Source of the DNA: CAZWCX01 sp964632945
GTDB lineage: Bacteria; Planctomycetota; MHYJ01; WSZJ01; CAZWCX01
Length of the DNA stretch: 39,459 bases
Assembly: GCA_964632945.1 (NCBI GenBank)
Contig: CAZWCX010000065.1
Span: 1 to 39,459, forward strand
Direction of reading: 5' to 3'
Shown: positions 7,613 to 15,551 of the stretch, in pieces
How positions within the stretch are numbered: the stretch's first letter is position 1
Layout: every line of letters starts with the position of its first letter
Translations under genes and position numbers: made by a program
Notes under the pieces: model-generated
Told to the model about the DNA's origin: nothing
Database searches by the model: none
The model's input: the letters and a program-made list of their open reading frames with translations, nothing else

Positions 7613-8605
7613 ATGACCAAAGAGAACGGAGGCGCGATGGATCTGTCGCGCCTGGACCGGCCGATCGATCCGGATGCCTTTGGGGCCGGGTCCGAGGGGT
7701 CGGGGGACGCAGGGGCCGAGTCGTCCACGGCCGCGGACGCAGGGGCGGAGTCGTCCACCGCGGAAGAAGAGGGCGCGGCGCAGTCCGCGACCACCAGCGG
7801 CGCCGCCGGCGCCCGGCCGGAGGGCCAGGGCGACGACGAGTCGCTGCCGTTCCATCGACACCCCCGATGGCAGGAGGTGCAGAAGCGGAATCGCGAGATG
7901 GCCGATCGGGTCGCAGCGCTCGAGCGGGAGCGCGAGCAGGAGCGCCGGGAGGCCGCGGACCTTCGCGAGTCCCTCGGACGCATGAAGCGTCTCGAGGAGA
8001 TGGACGAGTGGTTCCGGTCGAATCCACAGGCGGCCGAACAGGCGGAGAAGATCCTGCGTCTGGCCGGGGAGATCCCGGCCGACGTCAGGGCCGGCGCGAC
8101 CGACGACCCGGTTAAGGCCGAGGTCGTGGCGCTCCGGACCCGCCTGGCCGAGCTCGAGCGCGGGACGCGCGCGGATCGCGAGACCGCGGAAGAGCAGTCG
8201 AGGTACGTCGCCGAGGTGCAGGCGATCAACGCGTCCCTGCTTCAGGAGGGCGCGGCACCGGACGACCATCAATTTCTGGGCGAGACGATCCACGCGAAAT
8301 ACCGCGCGAGCCGGGCGCGGGGATCGAAGGTCTCGCTCGAACAGGTCGCAAAGGACGTGATCGCGTGGCGCAAACAGGACGTGGCCGCGACGATCGAGCG
8401 CTACAAGAAGGACAAGACGGCCCAGGCGGGCCGGACCCCCACGGTGAAGCCGGGCGGGAAGGTCCCGATGTCGACGGAGGCGGAGCGGGCCAGGAGCCAG
8501 CTCTCGCGCAAGGCCGACGGGCGGATCGATCCGGGCTGGGCGGACCGGGCGGGCAACCGGTTCGAGGCGTACCTGCGGGATCAGGACGCGGGCAAGACCG
8601 GCTAG
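7613..8605 (+). CDS. Capsid scaffolding protein
   Basis: Scaffolds guide coat assembly and leave or are degraded before DNA packaging. Evidence: position between portal and capsid, and an acidic low-complexity N-terminus (about residues 25-75) with a tandem 10-residue repeat. Long charged coiled-coil segments follow (about 90-125 and 170-205, e.g. VAALEREREQERREAADL), with a basic C-terminus that could contact coat. The 330-residue length is typical of P22-type scaffolds. ATG 7613 follows AGGGAGAGGG. A second in-frame ATG at 7637 is possible. No protease domain is visible. Confidence 0.75.
   Translation: MTKENGGAMDLSRLDRPIDPDAFGAGSEGSGDAGAESSTAADAGAESSTAEEEGAAQSATTSGAAGARPEGQGDDESLPFHRHPRWQEVQKRNREMADRVAALEREREQERREAADLRESLGRMKRLEEMDEWFRSNPQAAEQAEKILRLAGEIPADVRAGATDDPVKAEVVALRTRLAELERGTRADRETAEEQSRYVAEVQAINASLLQEGAAPDDHQFLGETIHAKYRASRARGSKVSLEQVAKDVIAWRKQDVAATIERYKKDKTAQAGRTPTVKPGGKVPMSTEAERARSQLSRKADGRIDPGWADRAGNRFEAYLRDQDAGKTG
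7706..7765 (+). repeat. 30-bp tandem duplication in the scaffold gene
   Basis: Two 30-base units at 7706-7735 and 7736-7765 differ at only a few positions and encode DAGAESSTAA and DAGAESSTAE. The copies lie in the acidic disordered N-terminus, where length changes are tolerated. This is probably a recent slippage duplication. Confidence 0.75.
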
Positions 8606-8643
8606 CGCCGGGCGGCGGGCCGTCGCATTCGGGATAGGGACCC

Positions 8644-9900
8644 ATGGCAGGCTTGAACTTGGCCGGCTTCTCGGGCGGACTCCACTCCGTCTACGAGCCG
8701 GACATCCGAGAAATCGTCAACAGCTCGTGCTTCATGTTCTCGAAGTTCGGGCAGAACAAGAAGCCCCTTTCCGGCGACGGCACCGAGGTCGGGGTCCGGC
8801 TGGGTCGGAACGCCTCGGGCGGGACGCGCGCCGACGGCGGCAAGCTGCCGCCGGCCGGCAGCTCGAGCGTCAAGCGCATGAAGATCGTGCCGAAGTACGC
8901 GTACATCGTCGGGACCATCACGGGCCCGACGATCCGGCTTTCGCAGTCGAACCGGGGCGCGCTCGCCAGCGCGCTTTCCTCCGAGCTCAAGTTCGGGACG
9001 ATCGACTTCAAGAAGCTGATCTCCCGGCTCTCGATGGGCGACGGCCTGGGCGTGCTCGCGACCGTCAAGACCACGGCGGCCGCGACCGGGACCGTGACGA
9101 CGAAGTACGCGTTCGCCGCGTCGGCGGACGTGTCGGCGCCCGGCACCCGCTTCATCGTGAACGGCATGAGCCTGAGGATCGGGACCTCGGCCGAGATCGA
9201 GGCCGGGACCGCGGACGTCACGGTCGTGACGGGCGTGGACTCGGACGGCAAGACCTTCACGTGTTCGCCGGCCGTGACGATCGTGGCGGGCGACCTCATC
9301 GTCGAAGGCGACGCGAACGGCCACAGCTACGGATCGGCCCCGATGGGGTTGGCCGGCATCATCGCGGCCGACAGCGGAACCTTCCAGACGCTGTCCCGCG
9401 CGACCTATCCGCAGCTGAAGGCGATCGTGCTCGGTGCCGCGGGCGTCAACCGGGCCCTCACCCAGGGCATGGTGCTGAACGCCATGACCGACGTGGGACG
9501 GCAGTCGAATTCGGTCGTCGACATGCTGCTGTCCGACCCGACGGTCCGGAACTACTTCTTCAACGACCAGGTCGCGGGGGACCGCCGGTTCGCGGAGCCG
9601 AAGTTCGACGCGGGCTTCTCCTACATCACGTTCGACGCCGGCAACGGCGAAGTGCGCTGGTACAGCGACTTCGACTTCCCGTTCAACAAGCTCGCGGGCA
9701 TCAGCTCCGACTTCCTCGGGACCTGGGAGAACACCCCGGTGTCGTTCATGGACGAGGACGGGATCGTGCTTCGGAAGATCTCGAACGAGGACGCGTTCGA
9801 ATACGTGCTCCTCTGGCACGGGAATTTCGGGAGCGAGAACCCGTCGGCCCACTTCATGGTCGAGGATCTCCACGCGATCACGCCGCGCGCGGCGGTTTAA
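8644..9900 (+). CDS. Major capsid protein
   Basis: The 418-residue product follows the scaffold gene at once, the usual order. It has an N-terminal helical region (SVYEPDIREIVNSSCFMFSK), a basic/Gly-rich turn region (GVRLGRNASGGTRADGGKLP), long helices (ALASALSSELKFGTIDFKKL) and a beta-rich insertion (about residues 140-225). A C-terminal segment with many aromatic residues ends HFMVEDLHAITP. This fits an HK97-fold coat with an inserted domain, as in P22-like phages. Fold assignment is by gene order and pattern, not by alignment. ATG 8644 follows an AGGGA site. Confidence 0.82.
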   Translation: MAGLNLAGFSGGLHSVYEPDIREIVNSSCFMFSKFGQNKKPLSGDGTEVGVRLGRNASGGTRADGGKLPPAGSSSVKRMKIVPKYAYIVGTITGPTIRLSQSNRGALASALSSELKFGTIDFKKLISRLSMGDGLGVLATVKTTAAATGTVTTKYAFAASADVSAPGTRFIVNGMSLRIGTSAEIEAGTADVTVVTGVDSDGKTFTCSPAVTIVAGDLIVEGDANGHSYGSAPMGLAGIIAADSGTFQTLSRATYPQLKAIVLGAAGVNRALTQGMVLNAMTDVGRQSNSVVDMLLSDPTVRNYFFNDQVAGDRRFAEPKFDAGFSYITFDAGNGEVRWYSDFDFPFNKLAGISSDFLGTWENTPVSFMDEDGIVLRKISNEDAFEYVLLWHGNFGSENPSAHFMVEDLHAITPRAAV

Positions 9901-9918
9901 CATCCACCACCGCACCAG

Positions 9919-9969
9919 GCCCCCCGGGTGCGGGCGCCGGCCGCCCCGCCGACGTCCGCCCCGGGGGGC
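9919..9969. terminator. Inverted repeat after the capsid gene
   Basis: Perfect 10-bp arms GCCCCCCGGG (9919-9928) and CCCGGGGGGC (9960-9969) enclose a 31-base G+C-rich loop that can itself fold. It lies 18 bases after the capsid stop and before the fibre gene. No T-run follows, so it may attenuate transcription after the highly expressed capsid gene or stabilise its mRNA rather than act as a classical terminator. Confidence 0.5.
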
Positions 9970-10073
9970 TACCCAAAACGCGTATGGGGCACAAGGAGAC
10001 GGGCCGGGGGGGCCTCGACTACCGGCGATCCCTCGGTCCGCTTGCCGTCCGGTATTTAGGCAGGCAGCCACCC

Positions 10074-13052
10074 ATGATCCGAGACAAGAACGTCGCGATC
10101 GACGCGGCGATCCAGAGCACCAAGTTGGCCTTCGGCCGCGCCACCGCTCCGACGGCGGCGGACTTCGGGGCGTCCTCGATCCCCGAGGGCGCCGGGTACT
10201 GGGATAACGCGGAGGACGCGTTCAAGGTGTACGACGGCTCGAGCTGGCGCGCGGTCTCGACGCCGGTGGCCGGCGCGTTCGGCCTCGACAACGCCTACAA
10301 CAACGGCCGGACCGTGACGGCCGACGACACCGCCATCACGTTCAACTGGTCGCACACGACCGAGGGCCTCCTGGTCGTGGCGGGCTCGGGCACCGGCTCG
10401 GGCAAGGGCCTGGCGATGTCGTCGAGCGGCGCCCGGACGGGCGACTTCGTGGAACTGGACCTGACCAACGCGGTCGGGGCGGTGGGGATCGACGTCATCG
10501 CCGCGGGCGTCCGCACCGCCGACGCGATCACGCTGGGCGGGTCGTACACCGGCGCCGCCGACCTGATCGCGGTCACGATCTCGTCGACCCCGTCCGGACA
10601 TCTCATGGACATCAACGTCTCGGGGGCGCTGACCGGCAATCTCTTCGACGTCGCGCAGTCGGCCGCCACCACCGGGCACGTGCTCAGCGTGGTGGACTCG
10701 GCCACCACCACCGGCCACATCATCAGCGTCGACCGTGGGGACACGGGAAACCCGACCGGCGACATCTTGAACGTCGACATGGGGACCGCGGTGGCCGGCT
10801 CTCTCATCGTGTGCACGCAGTCGGCCGGGGCCCGCTCGGACGACCTGGTGAAGATCACGATGAACACCGGCGCGCACTCGGCCGACGTGTTCGCGATCAC
10901 GGACAATTCCACGGCGACCGGCCACATCTTCGACGTCGACATCACCGGCGCCTTCGAGGGCAACGGGCTCGACATCGTGTTCTCGGGCGCGGCGGTCGGG
11001 GCGGGGATCAACGTCGACCTCGGGGCGTCGATCGGGGCGGCGGCGGACTGCGTCCGGCTCGACCTCGGCGCGGGGGTCGCGAGCTCCGCGATCGTCATCA
11101 CCGAGGACAACGGCGCCCGCAGCGATCACCGGATCAAGATCACGACCGGGACCGGGCTCCACACGGGCAGCTCGATCGCGGTCGTGGACAATTCGATCGC
11201 GTCGGCGCCGTGCGTGAGCCTGGCGTTCTCCGGGGTCTACGCGGGCGACGGCATCGACATCACCTACTCCTCCGGCGCCGCGACCGGGATCGGGATCGAC
11301 CTCAACATGGGCTCGAACGTCGCGGGCAACGCGATCGACATCAACCGCGCGGGGGTCGCGACCGGCAAGTGCCTGGCGATCTCGCACGGCGGGGCCTCGA
11401 CGGGCGACTCGATCGAAATCGACCTGACCAACACGACCGCCGCGATCGCGCTCGACATCCAGGGGACGGTGGCGGCGACGGTCCAGCACGTGAACGTGGA
11501 CAGCTCCGCGGTCCTCGCGAACAACGTGGGGGCGCTGGAAATCGACCACTCGACCGGCAACCTCATCGCCGGCAGCGCCCTCGTCCGGATCGACTCCGAC
11601 GCGGCGCTCACGAACGGCGCGGTCGGCAGCGACACCCCGGTTTCGCTGCTCGAGCTGGTGCAGGGATCGGCGTCGGCCACCGCCTATACGGCCCTAACGA
11701 TCGACCTCGGCGCCTCCGCGCGCACGCAGCCGGGCGTGTGGATCGAGGAGAACGGGACCGCCGCGGGCGCAGTGTTCGACGTCGACGTCCTCACCAACAC
11801 CAACGCGTCGCACCAGGTCCTGGACATCGACGTCTCGAACGTCGCGTACGCGGGCGACATCATCAACGTCAACATCGGCGGGGCCTCGACCGTCGCGGCC
11901 CAGGTGCTCGTGGTCGACGCCACCTCCGCCCACACGGTCGCGCTGCTCGACATCGACTCGGACGGGGTGGCGGCCAACAACGTCGGGGCGGTTCTCGACG
12001 TCGCCCACGCCAACGGGAACCTGGTGGCGGGGGCGGCGCTCGTCCGCGTGGCGAGCTCGGCCGCGGTCACGAACGGCGCGGTAGGGTCGGCGACCCCGTG
12101 CAGCCTGGTGGAGCTGATCGCCAGCTCGACCTCGGCGACGGCCGTGACGGCCCTCACGATCGACATGGCCGGCGCCGTCCGGACCGAGCCGGCGCTCTAC
12201 ATCCTGGACGCCCAGGCCGCGACGGGTTCGGGCTCGAGCCTGCGGATCGACATGACGACCGCGACCAGCGGGGCCCCGAAGCTGATCGACCTTCGGGTGT
12301 CGAACGTGGCGTACGCGGGGACGGCGCTTTCGATCGACATCGGCGGCGCTTCCACGGTCGGCGCCACGGCGATCGGGATCGACGCGACCAGCGCCCACAC
12401 GGTCCAGACCTTGAACATCGACACCCTTGGAGTGCTGGCCAACAACGTCGGGTGCGTGGAGATCGACCACTCGACCGGCAACCTCATCGCCGGCAGCGCC
12501 CTCCTTCGTATCGATTCGGACGCGGTGATTTCGAACGCGGCGTACATGCTCGAGATCGAAATGTCCGCCGCGACCGCCGCGATCGGGCTCCGGGTGGGCG
12601 GCGGGGCCGCGGCGCGGACTTCGAACCTGGTCGAAATCAACGATGCGTCGACCGACACGACCTCGGCCGCGCTCTACGTGAACGCCCCGACGGCGGGCGC
12701 GACGGCGCTCCGGGTGGACGCCGGCCGCGCGGTCTTCGACGGCCGGATCTGCGGCGCCAAGGGCGGCGACATCGCTTCCGCCAACGACATCACGCTTGGG
12801 GGCGACGGCAACTTCTTCGTGCTTACCGGGACGACGCAGGTCAACACGATCTCGGCGACCGGGTGGCCGGCCGGGAGCGTCATCATCCTCCAGACCTCGG
12901 GCTCGGTCACGTTCGCCCACAATACCGCCGGGACGGGCGCGAAGCTCTTCCTGGTGGGGGCGGCGAACGTGTCGATGACCGCGGACGACCTCATGATCCT
13001 GGTGTACGACGGCACCTACTGGCGCCAGGCGGCGCCGACGCTCGTGGCGTAA
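10074..13052 (+). CDS. Giant beta-repeat head/tail fibre-like protein, 992 aa
   Basis: After a short N-terminal region with a fibre-like YDGSSWRAVST motif, most of the protein is a Gly/Ala/Thr/Asp-rich repeat. Each unit is roughly two short strands (e.g. TGHIFDVDITGA, GNGLDIVFSGAAVGAGINVDL), the look of a beta-solenoid or fibre shaft. Three larger blocks, about 153 residues apart (near residues 480, 632 and 787), share ANNVG...NLIAGSAL...SDA. From about residue 905 a different C-terminal domain begins (DITLGGDGNFFVLTG). ATG 10074 has only a weak ribosome site. Position directly after the capsid suggests a head fibre or decoration, though a tail fibre is possible. No enzyme motif is seen. Confidence 0.72.
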   Translation: MIRDKNVAIDAAIQSTKLAFGRATAPTAADFGASSIPEGAGYWDNAEDAFKVYDGSSWRAVSTPVAGAFGLDNAYNNGRTVTADDTAITFNWSHTTEGLLVVAGSGTGSGKGLAMSSSGARTGDFVELDLTNAVGAVGIDVIAAGVRTADAITLGGSYTGAADLIAVTISSTPSGHLMDINVSGALTGNLFDVAQSAATTGHVLSVVDSATTTGHIISVDRGDTGNPTGDILNVDMGTAVAGSLIVCTQSAGARSDDLVKITMNTGAHSADVFAITDNSTATGHIFDVDITGAFEGNGLDIVFSGAAVGAGINVDLGASIGAAADCVRLDLGAGVASSAIVITEDNGARSDHRIKITTGTGLHTGSSIAVVDNSIASAPCVSLAFSGVYAGDGIDITYSSGAATGIGIDLNMGSNVAGNAIDINRAGVATGKCLAISHGGASTGDSIEIDLTNTTAAIALDIQGTVAATVQHVNVDSSAVLANNVGALEIDHSTGNLIAGSALVRIDSDAALTNGAVGSDTPVSLLELVQGSASATAYTALTIDLGASARTQPGVWIEENGTAAGAVFDVDVLTNTNASHQVLDIDVSNVAYAGDIINVNIGGASTVAAQVLVVDATSAHTVALLDIDSDGVAANNVGAVLDVAHANGNLVAGAALVRVASSAAVTNGAVGSATPCSLVELIASSTSATAVTALTIDMAGAVRTEPALYILDAQAATGSGSSLRIDMTTATSGAPKLIDLRVSNVAYAGTALSIDIGGASTVGATAIGIDATSAHTVQTLNIDTLGVLANNVGCVEIDHSTGNLIAGSALLRIDSDAVISNAAYMLEIEMSAATAAIGLRVGGGAAARTSNLVEINDASTDTTSAALYVNAPTAGATALRVDAGRAVFDGRICGAKGGDIASANDITLGGDGNFFVLTGTTQVNTISATGWPAGSVIILQTSGSVTFAHNTAGTGAKLFLVGAANVSMTADDLMILVYDGTYWRQAAPTLVA
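11541..11581 (+). repeat. 41-bp direct repeat, copy 1 (fibre gene)
   Basis: These 41 bases are identical to 12462-12502 and encode IDHSTGNLIAGSAL. The surrounding repeat blocks have diverged, so exact identity here points to gene conversion or strong constraint. Confidence 0.85.
12462..12502 (+). repeat. 41-bp direct repeat, copy 2 (fibre gene)
   Basis: Identical to 11541-11581, 921 bases (307 codons) away. A third, diverged block lies between them near 12000 (VAHANGNLVAGAAL). Confidence 0.85.
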
Positions 13053-13148
13053 CGCGGGACCGCGGTGGGCGGGGTCGCCCGGGAGGTTATCTCCTTGGCC
13101 GCTCGCGGCGATCCCGCTTCACCCGACGAATGGGAGGAAACGTTCGAC

Positions 13149-13754
13149 ATGGGCAAGGGGAGATGGAATCGACGGAACCAAAGGCAGCACGAAGCCGACA
13201 AGGCGAGGAGACTCATGATGCGGGCCAAGGAGAAGGCGGCGGCCGACGCGGCGGCCGGGAAGGCGGGGCCGACGCTCGAACGGGCGATGGCGGACCGCGA
13301 GGAACGGGTACGGAACACGTTCGCGGCGCTCAAGGCGCGGCGGTCGGATCTCCGCGACCAGCGGACGGCGCTCGACCAGCAGCTCGAGCAGGTGGACCTC
13401 GAGATCCGGTGGCTCCAGGGCGAGGTGCGGGCGATCAAGGAGATCCGGGAGGCGGCGACGCCGAAAGGCGCGGCGCCCGCGGGTGCTCCCGCGGACTCCG
13501 CGGCCGGCGAGAACGGCGCGGCGGGCGAAGAGCGAGAGGCCTCGGCGGCCGCGGAAACGGCGGCGCCGGCGCCCGAGCTTCCGCTCGAGGCGCGGGTGCG
13601 CGAGCTCGAGCTCGAGCTCCGGGCGCGCGAACTGGAAGCGAAGCTCCGGAATCTCCCGCAGGCCGGGTCGGCCGACCAGAAGGGCGAGGACGAGCCCTCG
13701 CTCGACCAGGTCCCGGAGATGGCGGGCGCCGCGGCCGCGGCGACCGCGGAGTAA
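13149..13754 (+). CDS. Coiled-coil phage protein, 201 aa
   Basis: The ATG at 13149 follows GGAGG at 11 bases. The N-terminus is very basic (GKGRWNRRNQRQHEADKARR). A long heptad-like helix follows (about residues 35-90), then an Ala/Glu-rich linker and a second coiled coil (about 150-172, RVRELELELRARELEAKLR). No enzymatic motif is visible. It lies between the fibre and adaptor genes, suggesting a structural or assembly role. Confidence 0.65.
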   Translation: MGKGRWNRRNQRQHEADKARRLMMRAKEKAAADAAAGKAGPTLERAMADREERVRNTFAALKARRSDLRDQRTALDQQLEQVDLEIRWLQGEVRAIKEIREAATPKGAAPAGAPADSAAGENGAAGEEREASAAAETAAPAPELPLEARVRELELELRARELEAKLRNLPQAGSADQKGEDEPSLDQVPEMAGAAAAATAE

Positions 13755-13777
13755 CCACACACCACCGATACCGCCGC

Positions 13778-13813
13778 GAGGATGGGCGGGGCCGCACCGG
13801 TCCCGCCCTCCTC
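13778..13813. terminator. Hairpin between coiled-coil gene and next gene
   Basis: GAGGA(T)GGGCGGG at 13778-13790 pairs with CCCGCCCTCCTC at 13802-13813: 12 base pairs with one bulged T and an 11-base loop. No T-run follows. It fills the only larger gap in this part of the operon (13755-13846) and may adjust read-through. Confidence 0.4.
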
Positions 13814-13846
13814 CCTCGCGACGGCGCTCGGGAAGAAGGAGGACGC

Positions 13847-14185
13847 ATGGCGGCGGGCGACAAGGGGTATGCGGTGGTCCGGATCGAGCTCGAGATCCAG
13901 CGTCTCGAGGCGGTCGTGACGGTCCAGGAGTCGATCGAGGACGCGGACGGGGTGGCGCACCCGACCCGAAAGGACTCGCGCCGGGTGCCGCTGACCGAGC
14001 TGGTGGCGGGCGACGAGCTCGCCGACAAGGTTCGGCGGGCGCTCCAGCTCTACCTGGCGGACATCGCGCGGGAGCGGAACGAACGCCTCGCGGCCGCGAA
14101 GCGGGCGGCGGAGGCGGCGGCCCAGCAGGCGGCGCGGGCCCAGGCCGAGGTCGAGGAGCTCGGGTCCGCCGGCGGGGGAGGGTAG
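13847..14185 (+). CDS. Hypothetical phage protein, 112 aa
   Basis: ATG 13847 follows an excellent GAAGGAGG site. The first half resembles a small beta/helix domain (YAVVRIELEIQRLEAVVTV). The second half is an Ala/Arg/Glu-rich helix ending in a Gly-rich tail. No family is recognised. It is followed after one base by the next GTG start, so the two are translationally linked. Confidence 0.65.
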   Translation: MAAGDKGYAVVRIELEIQRLEAVVTVQESIEDADGVAHPTRKDSRRVPLTELVAGDELADKVRRALQLYLADIARERNERLAAAKRAAEAAAQQAARAQAEVEELGSAGGGG

Positions 14186-14186
14186 C

Positions 14187-14675
14187 GTGGCGCTTTCGCT
14201 CGTGCGGCTCATCGGCGCGGTCCCCGCGGCCGATCTGTGCCCGAAGTATTCGGCCGAGATGGACCTCGTCCGGGCGATCCGCCGGCGCTGGCCGGACTGT
14301 CACGTGGTCTGGAACCCTCGGTGCCGGAACCAGTGGGGCGAGGTCCGCGGCCGGTGGCAAGTCTGGCGCGAGAGCGAGACCTCGGGCGGCTGGTACTGCG
14401 CGTTCACGGTCGAGGATGAATCGTCGGAATACCGCCCGCTGGACCGACGGGTCCTCTGGGATCTGATCGACCGGGACTTGTGGGACCGGTACGGCGGCCG
14501 CGACGCCCGGGCGATGCGGCGCGCGGCCGCGGACGTCGAGGACCGCACGCGGGCGGCGGAGACGCAGAAGGAGCGGGCGGCGGAGGAGCGTCTCTACGAC
14601 GTCACGCTCGAGCACGAGAAGGAAGTGGGGCGCGCCCTCGAGGAACAGGCGCGCCGGCAGGGATTCAGCCCGTAG
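14187..14675 (+). CDS. Hypothetical phage protein, 162 aa
   Basis: GTG 14187 lies one base after the previous stop, behind GGGGGAGGG. Residues 20-80 are rich in Trp and Cys (WPDCHVVWNPRCRNQWGEVRG, separated by charged turns), suggesting a small alpha/beta domain. The C-terminal half is a long charged helix (AAADVEDRTRAAETQKERAA). It precedes the adaptor gene. No family is recognised. A head-completion or minor structural role is inferred only from position. Confidence 0.65.
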   Translation: MALSLVRLIGAVPAADLCPKYSAEMDLVRAIRRRWPDCHVVWNPRCRNQWGEVRGRWQVWRESETSGGWYCAFTVEDESSEYRPLDRRVLWDLIDRDLWDRYGGRDARAMRRAAADVEDRTRAAETQKERAAEERLYDVTLEHEKEVGRALEEQARRQGFSP

Positions 14676-14681
14676 GGACCG

Positions 14682-15548
14682 ATGATTCCGCACCTCCTCA
14701 ACCTGGCGACCCACGTCCGCGATACGGTCGACGAACCGTCGGCCGAGTTCTGGGACAATCCCCGGCTCTACCGGGCGGTGAGCCGGGCGGCCGAGAAGGT
14801 GTGGCGGAAGTGCGTGGCGAGCGGTTCGCAGCCGCTCCTCCGGAGCCACACGTTCGCGACCGTGGCGGGCACGAAGCTCTACACGCTCCCCGACCACCTG
14901 GTCCGGGTCCGGCGGGTCTCGCGGGTCGAGGCGGACGGCGGGCTCACGCCGATCGACCCGATCGACGGGCTGAACGCCCGCCCGCGTCGTCGGCTCGGCG
15001 CGGCGACCAACTGGGGCAGCCAAGGGCGCCCCCGGCACCTCCTGCACGGACGCGACCTCGAGCTCCGCCCGGAGCCGACCAGCGTCTACACCGTACAGGT
15101 CGATTTCATCCCGACGCACCCGGACCTCGCGACCGGCACGGCGGCGGCGGGCGGCGCGTCGTCGATCACGCTGGCGAGCGACGCCGACCCGCGATCGCAC
15201 TACTACGTGGGGGCCGACATCGCGATCGCGTCGGGGACGGGCGCCGGCCAGGTCCGCCGAATCTCGGCGTATGCGGGCGACACGAAGGTCGCGACGGTCT
15301 CGACCGCGTGGACCACGGCGCCGGACGCGACGTCGGTGTACGCGACCGCCGCGGTCTGCCCCGAGTGGGCGCAGGAATGGCTCGTGCTCGAGGCCGTGGT
15401 GCTCCTGCTCCGCATGGACGACCGGGATCCCGCCACGTACCTGCGGGAGCTGGGCGAGATGATGCCGGACATCCGCAGGCTCCTGCGGAAGCGGAACACC
15501 ATGGACCGCGAACGGATCGCGGCGCGCGATCCCGACGGGTGGGAGTAG
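14682..15548 (+). CDS. Head-to-tail adaptor (gp4-like)
   Basis: This 288-residue protein has the usual pattern of short-tailed-phage adaptors. N-terminal helices (LLNLATHVRDTVDEPSAEFW, RLYRAVSRAAEKVWRK) are followed by a beta-rich core and a C-terminal helical end that would dock on the portal (LRELGEMMPDIRRLLRKRN). It lies directly before the nozzle gene, as gp4 and gp10 do in P22-type modules. The start at ATG 14682 follows TAGGGA. Family placement is by architecture and order. Confidence 0.65.
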   Translation: MIPHLLNLATHVRDTVDEPSAEFWDNPRLYRAVSRAAEKVWRKCVASGSQPLLRSHTFATVAGTKLYTLPDHLVRVRRVSRVEADGGLTPIDPIDGLNARPRRRLGAATNWGSQGRPRHLLHGRDLELRPEPTSVYTVQVDFIPTHPDLATGTAAAGGASSITLASDADPRSHYYVGADIAIASGTGAGQVRRISAYAGDTKVATVSTAWTTAPDATSVYATAAVCPEWAQEWLVLEAVVLLLRMDDRDPATYLRELGEMMPDIRRLLRKRNTMDRERIAARDPDGWE

Positions 15549-15551
15549 GCG

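Noticed and set aside
8727..10073. In-frame upstream extension of the giant fibre gene through the capsid gene
   Set aside because: This stretch is out of frame with the capsid gene and is Arg/Asp/Gly-rich nonsense. The fibre-like sequence starts at ATG 10074.
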